From Parvibaculum sp002684405 (GTDB lineage: Bacteria; Pseudomonadota; Alphaproteobacteria; Parvibaculales; Parvibaculaceae): a DNA stretch of 64,000 bases. Shown here in pieces: positions 11,052 to 19,718 of this stretch (positions within the stretch are counted from its first letter, which is position 1; every line of letters begins with the position of its first letter). The translations under genes were made by a program, and so were the position numbers. Under the pieces are notes generated by a model. That model saw only the letters and a list, made by a program, of their open reading frames with translations. It had not been told where the DNA came from and did not search any database. The stretch is taken from assembly GCA_965140395.1 (NCBI GenBank), contig OZ223206.1:62001-126000 (forward strand), in the 5' to 3' direction.

Positions 11052-11810
11052 TCACTTCCCGTTTGCCGCATCCGACGCCTCCGCCCCGGCCGGGGCTGCT
11101 TCCTCGCCGGCCGTGGCCGCGGCTTCGTCCTGCTTTTCATCCTCATCGGCCGCCGCCGTTTCGAGATAAGGCGCGAGCACCGCCTGCATCACATGAGCGC
11201 GGTCGCGCATGCCCGGCGGGATGCTCTGGCTTTCCAGAATGGCCTGAAACTGTTCATTGGCGAACTGGTAGTCGCCGGCGCGATAGGCTGCAAGCCCCAT
11301 CAGCTCATGCGCGTTGCTCGCCCAGGGAGACCGCGCCTCGACCAGCGGCATCATACGCGCCTTCACATCGTCCAGGCTCGCCTCGTCCAGGTTCAGCAGC
11401 GTGGCCTTGATGGTGGCCATGCCGCGAATGATATCCGTCGCATCGGAATCATTGGCGACCGCCTCGAACGCCTTGACGGCCTCGTCGGTCTTGCCGGCTT
11501 CCATCAGGGCATTAGCCAGCTCCAGGCGCGCCAGCACGGCATAGCCGCCGGAATTCTCATCGGCGAACTGTTTCAGCGTCGCCACCGCTTCGGCGGGCTT
11601 TTCCTTCTGCGCCGCGGCCACGACCTCGTCATAGCGGTCGGAAGCGGCCTCATTGACGGATTTGCGCCATTCCTGCCAGCCGATGATCGCGGCGGCTCCC
11701 ACCACGATCGCCACGGCAAGGCCGATGACGTAGATGCCGTATTTCTCCCAGAGTTTGGAAGCCCGTTCGCGGCGAAGGTCCTGTTCGACTTCGCGGAAAA
11801 TATCGCTCAA
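11052..11810 (-). CDS. YfgM-like tetratricopeptide membrane protein, TTG start
   Basis: Single-pass membrane protein related to YfgM, which accompanies SecYEG in E. coli. The start is taken as TTG at 11810, because GGAG sits seven bases upstream and the product then begins with the family-typical LSDIFREVEQDLRRERASKLWEKYG. The in-frame ATG at 11855 has no obvious ribosome binding site. One TM helix (YVIGLAVAIVVGAAAIIGW) precedes a helical TPR-like domain with LELANALMEAGKTDEAVKAFEAV. The last 40 residues are an Ala/Glu/Asp-rich tail. The gene order with bamB and der matches the yfgM-bamB-der order of gammaproteobacteria, which supports the call. Confidence 0.85.
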   Translation of the reverse strand: MSDIFREVEQDLRRERASKLWEKYGIYVIGLAVAIVVGAAAIIGWQEWRKSVNEAASDRYDEVVAAAQKEKPAEAVATLKQFADENSGGYAVLARLELANALMEAGKTDEAVKAFEAVANDSDATDIIRGMATIKATLLNLDEASLDDVKARMMPLVEARSPWASNAHELMGLAAYRAGDYQFANEQFQAILESQSIPPGMRDRAHVMQAVLAPYLETAAADEDEKQDEAAATAGEEAAPAGAEASDAANGK

Positions 11811-11903
11811 ATCTTTGCTCCGAGGAAAAACCGGTTCGGCAGGCTCTCCCGCCATTTACAAATCGGACCGTTCTCCGATCCGGAAAACGGTCTGGCAGGC
11901 GGC

Positions 11904-11945
11904 GTAAAATAGCCCGCCCCGGAGACGATGGCAAACGGGGCGGGC
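11904..11945 (-). terminator. intrinsic terminator downstream of panB
   Basis: On the minus strand, GCCCGCCCCG (11945-11936) pairs perfectly with CGGGGCGGGC (11921-11912), followed by TATTTTAC. It lies 30 bases beyond the panB stop and separates panB from the YfgM-bamB-der group. Confidence 0.7.
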
Positions 11946-11975
11946 CTCGACGAAATGACGAATTGGTAACGGGGC

Positions 11976-12800
11976 TTACTTGGCCTTTTTCATGCCGTAG
12001 GTATGCTCCTGCGCCGGGAAGCTGCGATTGCGCACGGCGTCGGCATAGGCCTCCGCCGCCCCGGCGATCTGGGCGCCCAGAGAGGCGAATTCCCGGACGA
12101 ATTTCGGCGGTTTGGGCGACAGGCCCAGCATATCCTCCAGCACCAGGATCTGGCCGTCGCAGACCGGCGACGCGCCGATGCCGATGGTCGGGATCTCGAT
12201 CTGGCCGGTGATGCGGGCGGCCAGCGGCTCGGCCACGCCCTCCACCACCACGGCGAAGGCGCCGGCATCCGCCACCGCCTTGGCATCGGCCTCGATGGCG
12301 GCCCATTCCGATTCTTCGCGGCCCTGCGTCTTGAAGCCGCCCATGACGTTCGTGCTTTGCGGCGTCAGGCCGATATGGGCCATCACCGGAATACCGCGCT
12401 CGGTAAGGTAATGGATGGTATCGGCGATGCGCGCGCCGCCTTCCATCTTCACCGCGGCGCAGCCGGTTTCCTTGATGATGCGCACGGCGTTGCGGAAGGC
12501 CTCAGGCGGGCTTTCCTCATAGGAGCCGAAAGGCATGTCCACCACCACCAGCGCGCGTTCGGTGCCGCGCATCACGGCGGCGCCATGCGCGATCATCATG
12601 TCGAGCGTGACGCCGAGCGTGGTTTCCATGCCGTACATGACCATGCCCAGCGAGTCGCCCACCAGCAGGAAGTCGACATAAGGGTCGACATAGCGAGCGG
12701 TGTGCGCGTGATAGGACGTCAGCGACACGATGGGGTCGCCGCCCTTGCGGGCGCGGATTTCGGGAACGGTGATACGGCGCGTCTTGGAATGGACGGACAT
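11976..12800 (-). CDS. panB: 3-methyl-2-oxobutanoate hydroxymethyltransferase
   Basis: First step of pantothenate synthesis: adds a hydroxymethyl group from methylene-THF to alpha-ketoisovalerate. The 274-residue protein shows family blocks ISLTSYHAHTARYVDPY with the substrate-binding region, LLVGDSLGMVMYGMETTLGVTLDMMIAHGAAVMRG (metal-binding Asp), VKMEGG, MAHIGLTPQS and EIPTIGIGASPVCDGQILVLEDMLGL. The ATG at 12800 has a strong GGAGGAGG eight bases upstream. No panC or panD is adjacent; the gene is followed by its own terminator. Confidence 0.96.
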   Translation of the reverse strand: MSVHSKTRRITVPEIRARKGGDPIVSLTSYHAHTARYVDPYVDFLLVGDSLGMVMYGMETTLGVTLDMMIAHGAAVMRGTERALVVVDMPFGSYEESPPEAFRNAVRIIKETGCAAVKMEGGARIADTIHYLTERGIPVMAHIGLTPQSTNVMGGFKTQGREESEWAAIEADAKAVADAGAFAVVVEGVAEPLAARITGQIEIPTIGIGASPVCDGQILVLEDMLGLSPKPPKFVREFASLGAQIAGAAEAYADAVRNRSFPAQEHTYGMKKAK

Positions 12801-13098
12801 GAAGCTCGCCTCCTCCTATGCGGCCTTGCGGCCTGTCGGGAATGTCATGGCGGCCGATGTCTCGAAGCGCGTTCGGGGACATCCGCCGGTCTATGGCGTT
12901 TCGATTGGATTACCGGCCGGATGCCGGTTCATCTGGGCGCCGACCTTTCGGCGTCCTGGCCATTCCCGCACCCGTTACATACGGGCATCTGAGTGGGAGC
13001 CATCGCTTTTCGAGCGTTTCTTCCAAGGCGAAAACTAGCCGAATGTCACGAAAAGTGCAAACGCCGCCCTGCGCCCGGATCAAAAACTGACAATAGTG
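12801..13098. other. intergenic region upstream of panB
   Basis: About 300 bases between panB and the 3' end of the membrane protein array. It should hold the panB promoter, but I could not identify a convincing -35/-10 pair on the minus strand. Short reading frames here lack a ribosome binding site and homology, and I call no gene. Confidence 0.5.
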
Positions 13099-14016
13099 TC
13101 AGGCAGTTACCTCCGGCGAGCGCGTGTCTTCCGGCAGGCCGATGATCTCACGATAGGAAACGGAGAGCATGGTGACCTGCAGCATGACGACATAAAAATA
13201 GATCGCCGTGCCGATCAGCGAAGTCAGTAACCACGTCACGCCCAGCCCATCTACAGTCAGTCCTGTGGCAAGCCGAAACAGGCTTCCTCCGCTTGCGAGG
13301 AGTGCCACGACTATCAGCAGCATAAACGGCAGGTACAGCAACACCGCCAGCCCCAGCAGGCGCAGGCCGTTTCCCGAACTCCGTCCGAAAACATCTCCCA
13401 GTCTGCTGCCCTCGCCTAGGGCCGCATGAGGCAGAACGAGCGCCCCTCTCAATATCAGAGCCACACCCCCGCAAAGGCCCGCAAAAACGGCCAATGAAAA
13501 TACTGTCGAGAGAAGGCCACTGTTTTTCAAATGCTCCGAAAGTCCCGTTTGGCTGCCATAGAAAGCAAAAAGAACGACTCCGAAAATTGTCCACAGAGCC
13601 ACGACCAGCCCCAGCTTGATCATCGCCCAAACATAGGCGCCGTCCTCGCGCCTCACCCTGCGGAGGGACGGCTGTCCTGAGAAACCTTTTTCTCCCAGAA
13701 GAACGAAACGATGCCAGCGAACAGCGGCGACCGCGCCAGCGGCGAATGTCACGATTGACGAACCCCAGGTCAGTATCCGCGCCGGGATGGCTCCGGTCAT
13801 CCGTTGCAGGTTTTTGAAATCTTCCGGATTCGGGTTCTTCAGAAAAGCGCGGGCGGCATCATTGTAACCGCTCCATTCCTGATATCCGTACACGGCGAAG
13901 CTCATGGCAACCATGAGTGCGACGGCAGGCCAGGCGGCACCCAGCAATTGAATGTAATGGCGCGTCACGCCCGCATACACTTCGCGAAAGGTTGCAAAGA
14001 CCGGAAGCTTGTTCAT
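13099..14016 (-). CDS. polytopic membrane protein, array copy 1 (unrecognised family)
   Basis: A 305-residue protein with about six hydrophobic segments, and the last gene of a four-copy array read right to left. Motifs shared with its neighbours are the N-terminal KLPVFATFREVYAGVTRHYIQLL followed by a W-P in TM1, AVAAVRWHRFVLLGE after TM2, REDGAYVWAMIKLGL entering TM3, a LP-x-AALGEG / F-x-R-x-SGN-x-x-RLLG loop, and the C-terminal MLSVSYREIIGLPED. The ATG at 14016 has GGGAGAG five bases upstream. I do not recognise the family; the repeated charged HRFVLLGE loop suggests a cytoplasmic conserved surface. The gap to copy 2 is 11 bases, so the genes form one operon. Confidence 0.8.
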   Translation of the reverse strand: MNKLPVFATFREVYAGVTRHYIQLLGAAWPAVALMVAMSFAVYGYQEWSGYNDAARAFLKNPNPEDFKNLQRMTGAIPARILTWGSSIVTFAAGAVAAVRWHRFVLLGEKGFSGQPSLRRVRREDGAYVWAMIKLGLVVALWTIFGVVLFAFYGSQTGLSEHLKNSGLLSTVFSLAVFAGLCGGVALILRGALVLPHAALGEGSRLGDVFGRSSGNGLRLLGLAVLLYLPFMLLIVVALLASGGSLFRLATGLTVDGLGVTWLLTSLIGTAIYFYVVMLQVTMLSVSYREIIGLPEDTRSPEVTA

Positions 14017-14027
14017 GAGAACTCTCC

Positions 14028-14900
14028 CTAGACGGCGGCCTCCGACACCTCTTCGCCCGGCATCCCGACGATCTCACGATAGGCCACCGAGAGCATGGTG
14101 ATCTGGACCATCAGGGTAAAGAGATATACGCCCGCATAGAGGATGTCGCCGATTACGGTACCCACGAGGCCGATGCCGGACAGTGCGCCAAGGACTAGGC
14201 CCGCAATGACCATCAGGATGGCGGCCGTCACCAGCAAAATAAGGAAAGCACCCAGCAAGCGCCAACTGTTGCCCCGCGTGCGCCGGAACGCCTCCATGAC
14301 ACGTCCACCTTGCCCCAACGCCGCATCCGGAAGGGCGATCATCAGGCGGAAGAAAACCAGAAGCACCCCAAGGTAGATGATTGTTATCCCCAGAAAGAGG
14401 AGCATGCTTGCTCCACTGCCTTTCTCCTCGCCGCCGCCAATCGCGTGGGCGATCGATGCCCCTAGCACAACGAAGATCCCGACCGCCACGGCGAAAAGCA
14501 GGTAGACGAGCCCGAGTTTGATGGATGTCCAGATATATGAACCGTCTTCGCCACGCAGAATCCGGATTTGTCCGTAGCCCCTATCGGCCCCTTCTCCCAG
14601 CAGGACGAAACGGTGCCAGCGCACCGCCGCGATTGCACTCGTCAGCACAAACAGAAGAAGTACCAGGATCAAGACAAGACCGGTTCCGCCCGAGAAGAGA
14701 TGCTCCAGTGCCGCTTTGGTCGCTTCCCGGTCATTCTTCTGCGAGGCTTCCATGAAATCGGCACCGAGATAATTCATGGTACCGAATGCTGCGAGCAACA
14801 GCAGGATCGCAGGCCAGGACGCTAAAATCAGTTGAAAATAGTGGCTTGAAACGCCCGAAAGCACTTCGCGTACGGACGCAAAGACAGGCAGCTTTTTCAT
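14028..14900 (-). CDS. polytopic membrane protein, array copy 2 (unrecognised family)
   Basis: A 290-residue homologue of copies 1 and 3. It has MKKLPVFASVREVLSGVSSHYFQL, AIAAVRWHRFVLLGEGAD, GEDGSYIWTSIKLGL, IALPDAALGQGGRVMEAFRRTRGNSWRLLG and a C-terminal MLSVAYREIVGMPGE. The ATG at 14900 overlaps the stop of copy 3 by four bases (ATGA), so the two are translationally coupled; an upstream extension of the frame would run inside copy 3 and is rejected. It is similar to copies 1 and 3 over its entire length, which points to tandem duplication. Function unknown. Confidence 0.8.
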   Translation of the reverse strand: MKKLPVFASVREVLSGVSSHYFQLILASWPAILLLLAAFGTMNYLGADFMEASQKNDREATKAALEHLFSGGTGLVLILVLLLFVLTSAIAAVRWHRFVLLGEGADRGYGQIRILRGEDGSYIWTSIKLGLVYLLFAVAVGIFVVLGASIAHAIGGGEEKGSGASMLLFLGITIIYLGVLLVFFRLMIALPDAALGQGGRVMEAFRRTRGNSWRLLGAFLILLVTAAILMVIAGLVLGALSGIGLVGTVIGDILYAGVYLFTLMVQITMLSVAYREIVGMPGEEVSEAAV

Positions 14901-15802
14901 GAGTCTCCCCCTTGAATATTGGCCGTCGATACAACCGTATCCGGCAAACCGATGATCTCTCGGTAGGCGACCGAAAGCATCGTGACCTGCAGCATGGCGA
15001 AATAGAGGGATACGCCGACACTGGCGGTCGTTCCCAGTACGAGGAACAGCCAATGCTCTTCGATGCCCTGATGGCGGAACCAACTCTGCAACGCCACCCC
15101 CATCCCCTGAAATACCAGAGCCGGTATCATCGATAGAATTGAGAGCAATATGGAGAAGCCGAGCAGCTCTCCGCCATTTCCACTACTTTGTGCAAAGACG
15201 AACCGTATGCGCCCTCCCCGGCCGACGGCCGCATCGGGCAGCGCAAGAGACATACGCAAAAGCGCCACCGCGCCGGCAATCAAACCAATAAAGAGCAAAG
15301 GCACGGCAATTAGCGCAAGTCCACCGAGCCCCTTCACGGCGAAGATTTGAAGGACCGACCACACGGCAATCACAACTGCCACGGTGATCAGCCAGATTTT
15401 GACTGTCGTCCAGAGATAGCGTCCATCTTCCGCCCGCAAAAAGTGAGCAAGCCCAGAAGTCCCACCTCCTTCGCCAAGAAGAACAAACCGGTGCCACCGT
15501 ACCGCTCCCATTGCGCCGACCAGTAGCGCGCCCAGCACAATTCCGGCCGAGATTAAAAACGAACTGATTTTGTCCGACGGCCCGGCCGAGCCGGTCAGTC
15601 CTCCCTCCAGCCCGGTATCATTCCTGATGATCTGCGCCATTCCCTCCGGCCCCACGCCGTAGAACACAAGCAAGGTCACCAATGCCGCAACACCCAACAA
15701 AATGACGACTGCGGGCCATACGGCAAAAAGAAGCTGGAAATAATGGCGTGTGACGCCCGTAAACACTTCGCTCACGGACGAGATAACCGGCAGCTTGTTC
15801 AT
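14897..15802 (-). CDS. polytopic membrane protein, array copy 3 (unrecognised family)
   Basis: A 301-residue homologue with MNKLPVISSVSEVFTGVTRHYFQLL, GAVRWHRFVLLGEGGG, AEDGRYLWTTVKIWL, LALPDAAVGRGGRIRFVFAQSSGNGGELLG and MLSVAYREIIGLPDT. Six hydrophobic stretches are visible. A longer soluble loop (residues about 50-80) between the first two TM segments differs in sequence and length among the copies, so the external loops diverge while the motif loops stay fixed. The ATG at 15802 begins the tightly packed 3-2-1 segment, 113 bases downstream of copy 4. Confidence 0.8.
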   Translation of the reverse strand: MNKLPVISSVSEVFTGVTRHYFQLLFAVWPAVVILLGVAALVTLLVFYGVGPEGMAQIIRNDTGLEGGLTGSAGPSDKISSFLISAGIVLGALLVGAMGAVRWHRFVLLGEGGGTSGLAHFLRAEDGRYLWTTVKIWLITVAVVIAVWSVLQIFAVKGLGGLALIAVPLLFIGLIAGAVALLRMSLALPDAAVGRGGRIRFVFAQSSGNGGELLGFSILLSILSMIPALVFQGMGVALQSWFRHQGIEEHWLFLVLGTTASVGVSLYFAMLQVTMLSVAYREIIGLPDTVVSTANIQGGDS

Positions 15803-15915
15803 GTGACCTCCCCCAAGGTTGCAGCGCCCCCGCGCCGCATCATGAAATCAACATTCTAGAGAGGAGGCAGCCTCCGTCCAGCCCAAAATCACCCCTTTGC
15901 GGCGGCGCGGAGACG

Positions 15916-16674
15916 TCAGAGCGATGCGTCGATTTCCGGTTCCGGCGCGTGGGTGCCCGCCGGGCCTGCCAGTTCGCGATAGGCGATGGACAGCACGGCG
16001 ACATTCACGATGGCGTAGAACAGCATCACGATGGCCGTTCCGATAGCCTTGAGCGCCAGCGGCAAGGCATCGAACAGCACGAGAGCGGCGAAGAAGGGCA
16101 GCGCCGACAGGGCCGCGACACCGAAAAGACGCCAGAAATTGCCTTTCGTGCGCTCCAGCATGCGTCCGGCATTGACCGCCTCATCCACCGCCACCGCGGG
16201 CAGAAGCAGGGACAGCCGAACCATGAAAAAGACGCCGGCCATCAGCAGGACGATGCCGACAATTGCGATCATCGCAGCCAGCTGAGAGCCCTGCCCGTCC
16301 TGCGCCAGAGCGCCGACCAGCATGAAGCTGAGGAAGCCCGGCACCATGAACAGCGACAGCATGATGGTCACGAGCAGGAACCGCGCCTCGCGCCGTCCGA
16401 AGGAGAAATGAATACGGCCCGCCGGTTCGTCGCCCAGCAGAATGAAGCGATGCCAGGTAACGGCGACGATCGGCCAGAGAAAGAGCGAGGCGAGTTCCAG
16501 CAGCAGGAAGAAAACCGTGTCCGTCTTCGGATCGAGAAAAACCGTCCCGACAGAGATAAGGATATAGAGCGCGCCCGCCAGCCAGATGAGGCGGAACATG
16601 TCGCTGAAATGGGTCCATGCGCCACGATAGGCTTCCGCGACCGTGGCCATGACGTCCAGCTTATGGGCACTCAT
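15916..16674 (-). CDS. polytopic membrane protein, array copy 4 (divergent, shorter)
   Basis: A 252-residue protein that keeps the array pattern in weaker form: AVTWHRFILLGDE, GRREARFLLVTIML, LLLPAVAVDEAVNAGRMLERTKGNFWRLFG and VAVLSIAYRELAGPAG. It lacks the longer first loop of copies 1-3. Its ATG overlaps the stop of the upstream TPR gene (ATGA at 16671-16674). It is probably the older member from which the more similar copies 1-3 diverged, but that order is inference. Function unknown. Confidence 0.8.
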   Translation of the reverse strand: MSAHKLDVMATVAEAYRGAWTHFSDMFRLIWLAGALYILISVGTVFLDPKTDTVFFLLLELASLFLWPIVAVTWHRFILLGDEPAGRIHFSFGRREARFLLVTIMLSLFMVPGFLSFMLVGALAQDGQGSQLAAMIAIVGIVLLMAGVFFMVRLSLLLPAVAVDEAVNAGRMLERTKGNFWRLFGVAALSALPFFAALVLFDALPLALKAIGTAIVMLFYAIVNVAVLSIAYRELAGPAGTHAPEPEIDASL

Positions 16675-17216
16675 TTGCCGGCCACCTTCGCCTGATAGGT
16701 CTTGTTGTCCGGCGCAAGCGCCAGCGCCTGAATGTAATCCTTGCGCGCGCCGGGCTCGCCCTTCGCGTCCTTGATCTCGCCGCTGACATACCAGGCGGCG
16801 GCGGATTTGGGATCGATGTCGAGGGACTTCCCGATGTCGTCCTCAGCCGCGTCGAGATCGCCCTTCTCCAAATAGGCATTGGCCCGGTTGCTCAGGACCA
16901 GCGCATCCTGCGGCACGAGCTTCAGCGCCTGTGTGTAGTCGCCGATGGCGGCGTCGAACTTGCCGTCGGCCTTGTAGGCCACACCGCGATTGATCAATGC
17001 GCTGACGAGGTCCGCGTCCTGCAGGTCGCCGGAGGCAATCGCCTTGCTGCAGGCCTCGATCGCCTTGTCGTTCTGGCCGCCGCTCGTATAGACGAAGCAG
17101 AAATTCGCCTGATCGACGGCGTCCGCACGCGCGGGCACGGCGCCCGCCATAGCGGCGCCAGCAAGAACCGACAGCGCACAAAACCCAGAAACAGCAAATC
17201 CCGCTTTACCGAACAT
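16671..17216 (-). CDS. secreted tetratricopeptide repeat protein
   Basis: A 181-residue protein with a clear signal peptide (hydrophobic FAVSGFCALSVLAGAAMAGA, cleavage probably after ARA or ADA near residue 32). At least three TPR units follow, including LINRGVAYKADGKFDAAIGDYTQALKLVP and LSNRANAYLEKGDLDAAEDDIGKSLDIDP. Two cysteines (about 40 and 56) may form a periplasmic disulfide. It is the first gene of the membrane-protein array operon and overlaps copy 4 by four bases, so a role in the same process is likely, with the periplasmic TPR domain as a partner-binding module. Confidence 0.85.
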   Translation of the reverse strand: MFGKAGFAVSGFCALSVLAGAAMAGAVPARADAVDQANFCFVYTSGGQNDKAIEACSKAIASGDLQDADLVSALINRGVAYKADGKFDAAIGDYTQALKLVPQDALVLSNRANAYLEKGDLDAAEDDIGKSLDIDPKSAAAWYVSGEIKDAKGEPGARKDYIQALALAPDNKTYQAKVAGK

Positions 17217-17265
17217 CTCGTCATCTCGCTCTTTTACAGAGCCGGGAGACTACCTTGTTCGGCGG

Positions 17266-17667
17266 TCAGGCGAAAGCCGCGACGGCGACCGCGGTGTTCA
17301 TGAAGTCGCGAAAGCGCAGCCATTTACCGTCCTTCAGCGTGATGACATGCACGAAGTCGGAATCGATGCTGCGTCCGGTCGCTTTCGCTGTCAGGTTGAG
17401 ATGACCCGTCACGACCACCTTGTCCCGCTCGGCGATGAATTCCTCCGCGTCGAACTGGTGGATATCGACGGAGGAAAGCACGGTCTCGAAAAAGCCCCGG
17501 CATTCTTCCAGGCCGCTATAGGTGCCGGCATAGGGAATGACTTGCGGGCCGTAGAATTCAATCCCGATGTCGGGGTGAAGGAATTCCATGATGCCGGGAA
17601 TGTCCTGCGCGCCGAAGGCCGCGAAGAGCGCCTGCGTCGCCTCGATGTTCTTTTGCGTCTCGCTCAT
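17266..17667 (-). CDS. SnoaL/NTF2-like protein
   Basis: A 133-residue protein of the SnoaL-like (NTF2 fold) superfamily, with ALFAAFGAQDIPGIMEFLHPDIGIEFYGP at the front and a C-terminal sheet VHVITLKDGKWLRFRDFMNTAVAVAAF. Members are small cone-shaped enzymes or ligand binders. The ATG at 17667 overlaps the P450 stop by four bases (ATGA), so the two are translationally coupled, and the protein probably acts on the substrate or product of the P450. An in-frame extension into the P450 gene is rejected. The specific reaction cannot be told. Confidence 0.85.
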   Translation of the reverse strand: MSETQKNIEATQALFAAFGAQDIPGIMEFLHPDIGIEFYGPQVIPYAGTYSGLEECRGFFETVLSSVDIHQFDAEEFIAERDKVVVTGHLNLTAKATGRSIDSDFVHVITLKDGKWLRFRDFMNTAVAVAAFA

Positions 17668-18932
17668 GCCGCTTCTCCCTGCCGATGGGGCATAAAACGA
17701 AGGCTCAGCCGGTCGAAGCCGTGATTGAGCAGGCTGGCGCGCTGCGGCACCGGGGCCTCGCTGCCGAGCGTGATCTCGTCCATGCGGTCGAGCATCGCCT
17801 CGATGAGCGCCCTGCCCTCCATCCGCGCCAGCGCCGAGCCGAGGCAATGATGAATGCCGACCCCGAAGGTAAGCTGCTTGTTGAGGTTCGGCCGGGTTAT
17901 GTCGAAAACCTCCGGAGCGGGAAACATGGCCGGGTCGTGATTGGCCGCGGCGAAAAAGAGCGCCACCCAGTCTCCCTCTTTGATGCGCCGCCCGTCGATC
18001 TCGACATCCTGCGTGGCGATGCGGAAGAGCCGCTGCGGCGGCCCGCCATGGCGCAGGCTTTCGTCGATGAAGGCGCCGACAAGCGAACGGTCGGCGGCGA
18101 GCTGCGCGCGCACATCCGGCATGGCGGCCAGATTGTGCAGCAGATTGCCGAGCAGGAAGGTCGTCGTCTCCGCGCCCGCCACGACGAGCGTGATGCAGAA
18201 GCGGATCACCTCGTCGAGGGTCAGCTTCTCGCCTTCCATCTCCGCCTTCAGAAGTGCGGTGATGAGCGAGTCCGGCACCTCATCGCCCGCCTTCAACCGG
18301 CGGTCGAGATCGCTCACCGTCTCGATGAAATAGCCGACGAGTTCGGCATTGCTCGCCTCGCGGTCGGCGGGGCTCAGATCGGCGGAGAGCATGAAGGCGG
18401 TCGCCCAGTGGCGGAAGCGGTCGATAATGCTTTCGGGCAGGCCGAGCAAACCCACCATGATGCGGGCCGGAATACGCGCCGACAGCGCTTCCATCACCTC
18501 CACCTCGCCCCGAAGCGGCATCACCATATCGGCGACGACCCCCGCCACCCAAGGCTCCAGTTCCTCGATGCGGCGCCGGGAAAAGGCGCGATTGACGATG
18601 CCGCGCAGCCGGTCATGTTCCGGATTGTCGTGATTGACCAGCATCAGCGTCGGCGCGGAGGACTGCTCCTGCAGCGGATCGCGCGAGGAGAAAATCCTGT
18701 GGTCGCGGGCCGCTGCCGAGACATGCTCATAATCGAGCAGCACCCAGGCGGTCACGGGATCGTCCGCCTCCGGTACCGTTCCCGGCGGGTAGTCGCGATA
18801 GCCATAGACCGGACCGAAAGGCCGGAGCCGGTCATAGAGTTCATAAGGCGCGGCGATGGTGTCGCCTCTGGGCAGCGCCGCCACCAGCGCGGCGGCCTCT
18901 TCATCCCGGCCGTTCGGCCCTTGATCCGGCAT
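17664..18932 (-). CDS. soluble bacterial cytochrome P450
   Basis: Haem monooxygenase of 422 residues. I-helix oxygen-activation motif AGAETT is at 252-257, the ExxR pair is E291/R294, and the haem-binding loop FGVGIHHCLG has the proximal ligand Cys363. No membrane anchor is present, so it is a soluble class I type that needs a ferredoxin and reductase, neither of which is adjacent. The ATG at 18932 has AGGGAGG five bases upstream; an in-frame upstream ATG adds 14 residues without a site. Coupled to the SnoaL-like gene downstream and divergent from a MarR gene. The substrate is unknown. Confidence 0.93.
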   Translation of the reverse strand: MPDQGPNGRDEEAAALVAALPRGDTIAAPYELYDRLRPFGPVYGYRDYPPGTVPEADDPVTAWVLLDYEHVSAAARDHRIFSSRDPLQEQSSAPTLMLVNHDNPEHDRLRGIVNRAFSRRRIEELEPWVAGVVADMVMPLRGEVEVMEALSARIPARIMVGLLGLPESIIDRFRHWATAFMLSADLSPADREASNAELVGYFIETVSDLDRRLKAGDEVPDSLITALLKAEMEGEKLTLDEVIRFCITLVVAGAETTTFLLGNLLHNLAAMPDVRAQLAADRSLVGAFIDESLRHGGPPQRLFRIATQDVEIDGRRIKEGDWVALFFAAANHDPAMFPAPEVFDITRPNLNKQLTFGVGIHHCLGSALARMEGRALIEAMLDRMDEITLGSEAPVPQRASLLNHGFDRLSLRFMPHRQGEAA

Positions 18933-18977
18933 GTCGTCCTCCCTTTTTCGACCTGGCGCACCTCCCATGCGCATAAT

Positions 18978-19013
18978 GTTTCTTTCATAAACTATTTCTT
19001 TTGTAAACTGTTT
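18978..19013. promoter_or_regulatory. candidate MarR operator with two repeated sites
   Basis: The P450/MarR divergent region contains CATAAACTATTT (18986-18997) and TGTAAACTGTTT (19002-19013), a direct repeat that differs at three positions with 16-base spacing. Each copy holds a near-dyad core, AAAC-T-ATTT and AAAC-T-GTTT, the second symmetric. The stretch is AT-rich in a GC-rich genome and lies between the start codons, as expected for a shared operator. Binding is inferred. Confidence 0.5.
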
Positions 19014-19095
19014 GGATCGTGATGAGACCGGATGCCCGGCCTACAATCTCCCCGCGCGGATTCGCGGGCGGCGCGAACGGTTCCAGGAGGCGAGT

Positions 19096-19611
19096 TTGGC
19101 GGTAAAGACAACAGGCGGCGGCAAAGGCAAGGTGGCAAAGGCCATCCCGGACGCGGCGCTGCGCTTTCTCGAATACTACTATCCGATCCACTACAAGGCC
19201 GGGATCGGCGTCGAGGATGCGCTGCGCGGCGGGATGCTCAGCCGCCATCAGGTGGCCATGCTCTGGCTTATCCATTCGGAAGGCCGCGAGGGCCGGGAGA
19301 TGAACCGCAAGGCCATCGAGCGCTCGCTGGAAGCCTGGTTCGAAATCTCGGGCGGGGCCGTTACCAAGGCCTTGCGCGGCATGGCCCAGCCGCCGCTGGA
19401 CCTGGTGCGGCTTGTGGAAGACCCCCGCTCCGGCCGGGAGAAGATCGTCAAGCTCACGCCTAAGGGCGAGACCCATATGAAACGCATGATCGCCGGGGGC
19501 GAGGCCTTCGTTCAGCGGATCGTCGATCACATGAGCGACGAGGAAATCGAGCAGGGCCTTCACTTCTTCAAGCGCATCACCGAGATCGTGGACGGCTTCC
19601 GCCAGGACTGA
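19096..19611 (+). CDS. MarR-family transcriptional regulator, TTG start
   Basis: Winged-helix regulator, 171 residues from the TTG at 19096, which has AGGAGG five bases upstream. An upstream in-frame TTG at 19012 would add 28 residues but has no site and lies on the operator. Features are the recognition-helix region WFEISGGAVTKALRGMAQPPLDLVRLVEDPRSGREKIVKLTPKGETHMKRM, with the wing at the DPRSGREKIVKLT turn, flanked by dimerisation helices. Divergent from the P450-SnoaL pair and likely its repressor, releasing in response to a small aromatic or lipophilic ligand. Confidence 0.85.
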   Translation: MAVKTTGGGKGKVAKAIPDAALRFLEYYYPIHYKAGIGVEDALRGGMLSRHQVAMLWLIHSEGREGREMNRKAIERSLEAWFEISGGAVTKALRGMAQPPLDLVRLVEDPRSGREKIVKLTPKGETHMKRMIAGGEAFVQRIVDHMSDEEIEQGLHFFKRITEIVDGFRQD

Positions 19612-19718
19612 GCCTCGCCTTGCCTAGGGGGCGGAGGCGCTGATATACGCTCGCCATCAATCCGGCAGGCGCCCCGGCCCGTTCTCCAAAAGGCGTCCCC
19701 TTGAGCGAAAGAGTAGAT

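Noticed and set aside
17685..19022. 445-codon open frame antisense to the P450
   Set aside because: Shadow of a well-supported P450 gene; no recognisable domain.
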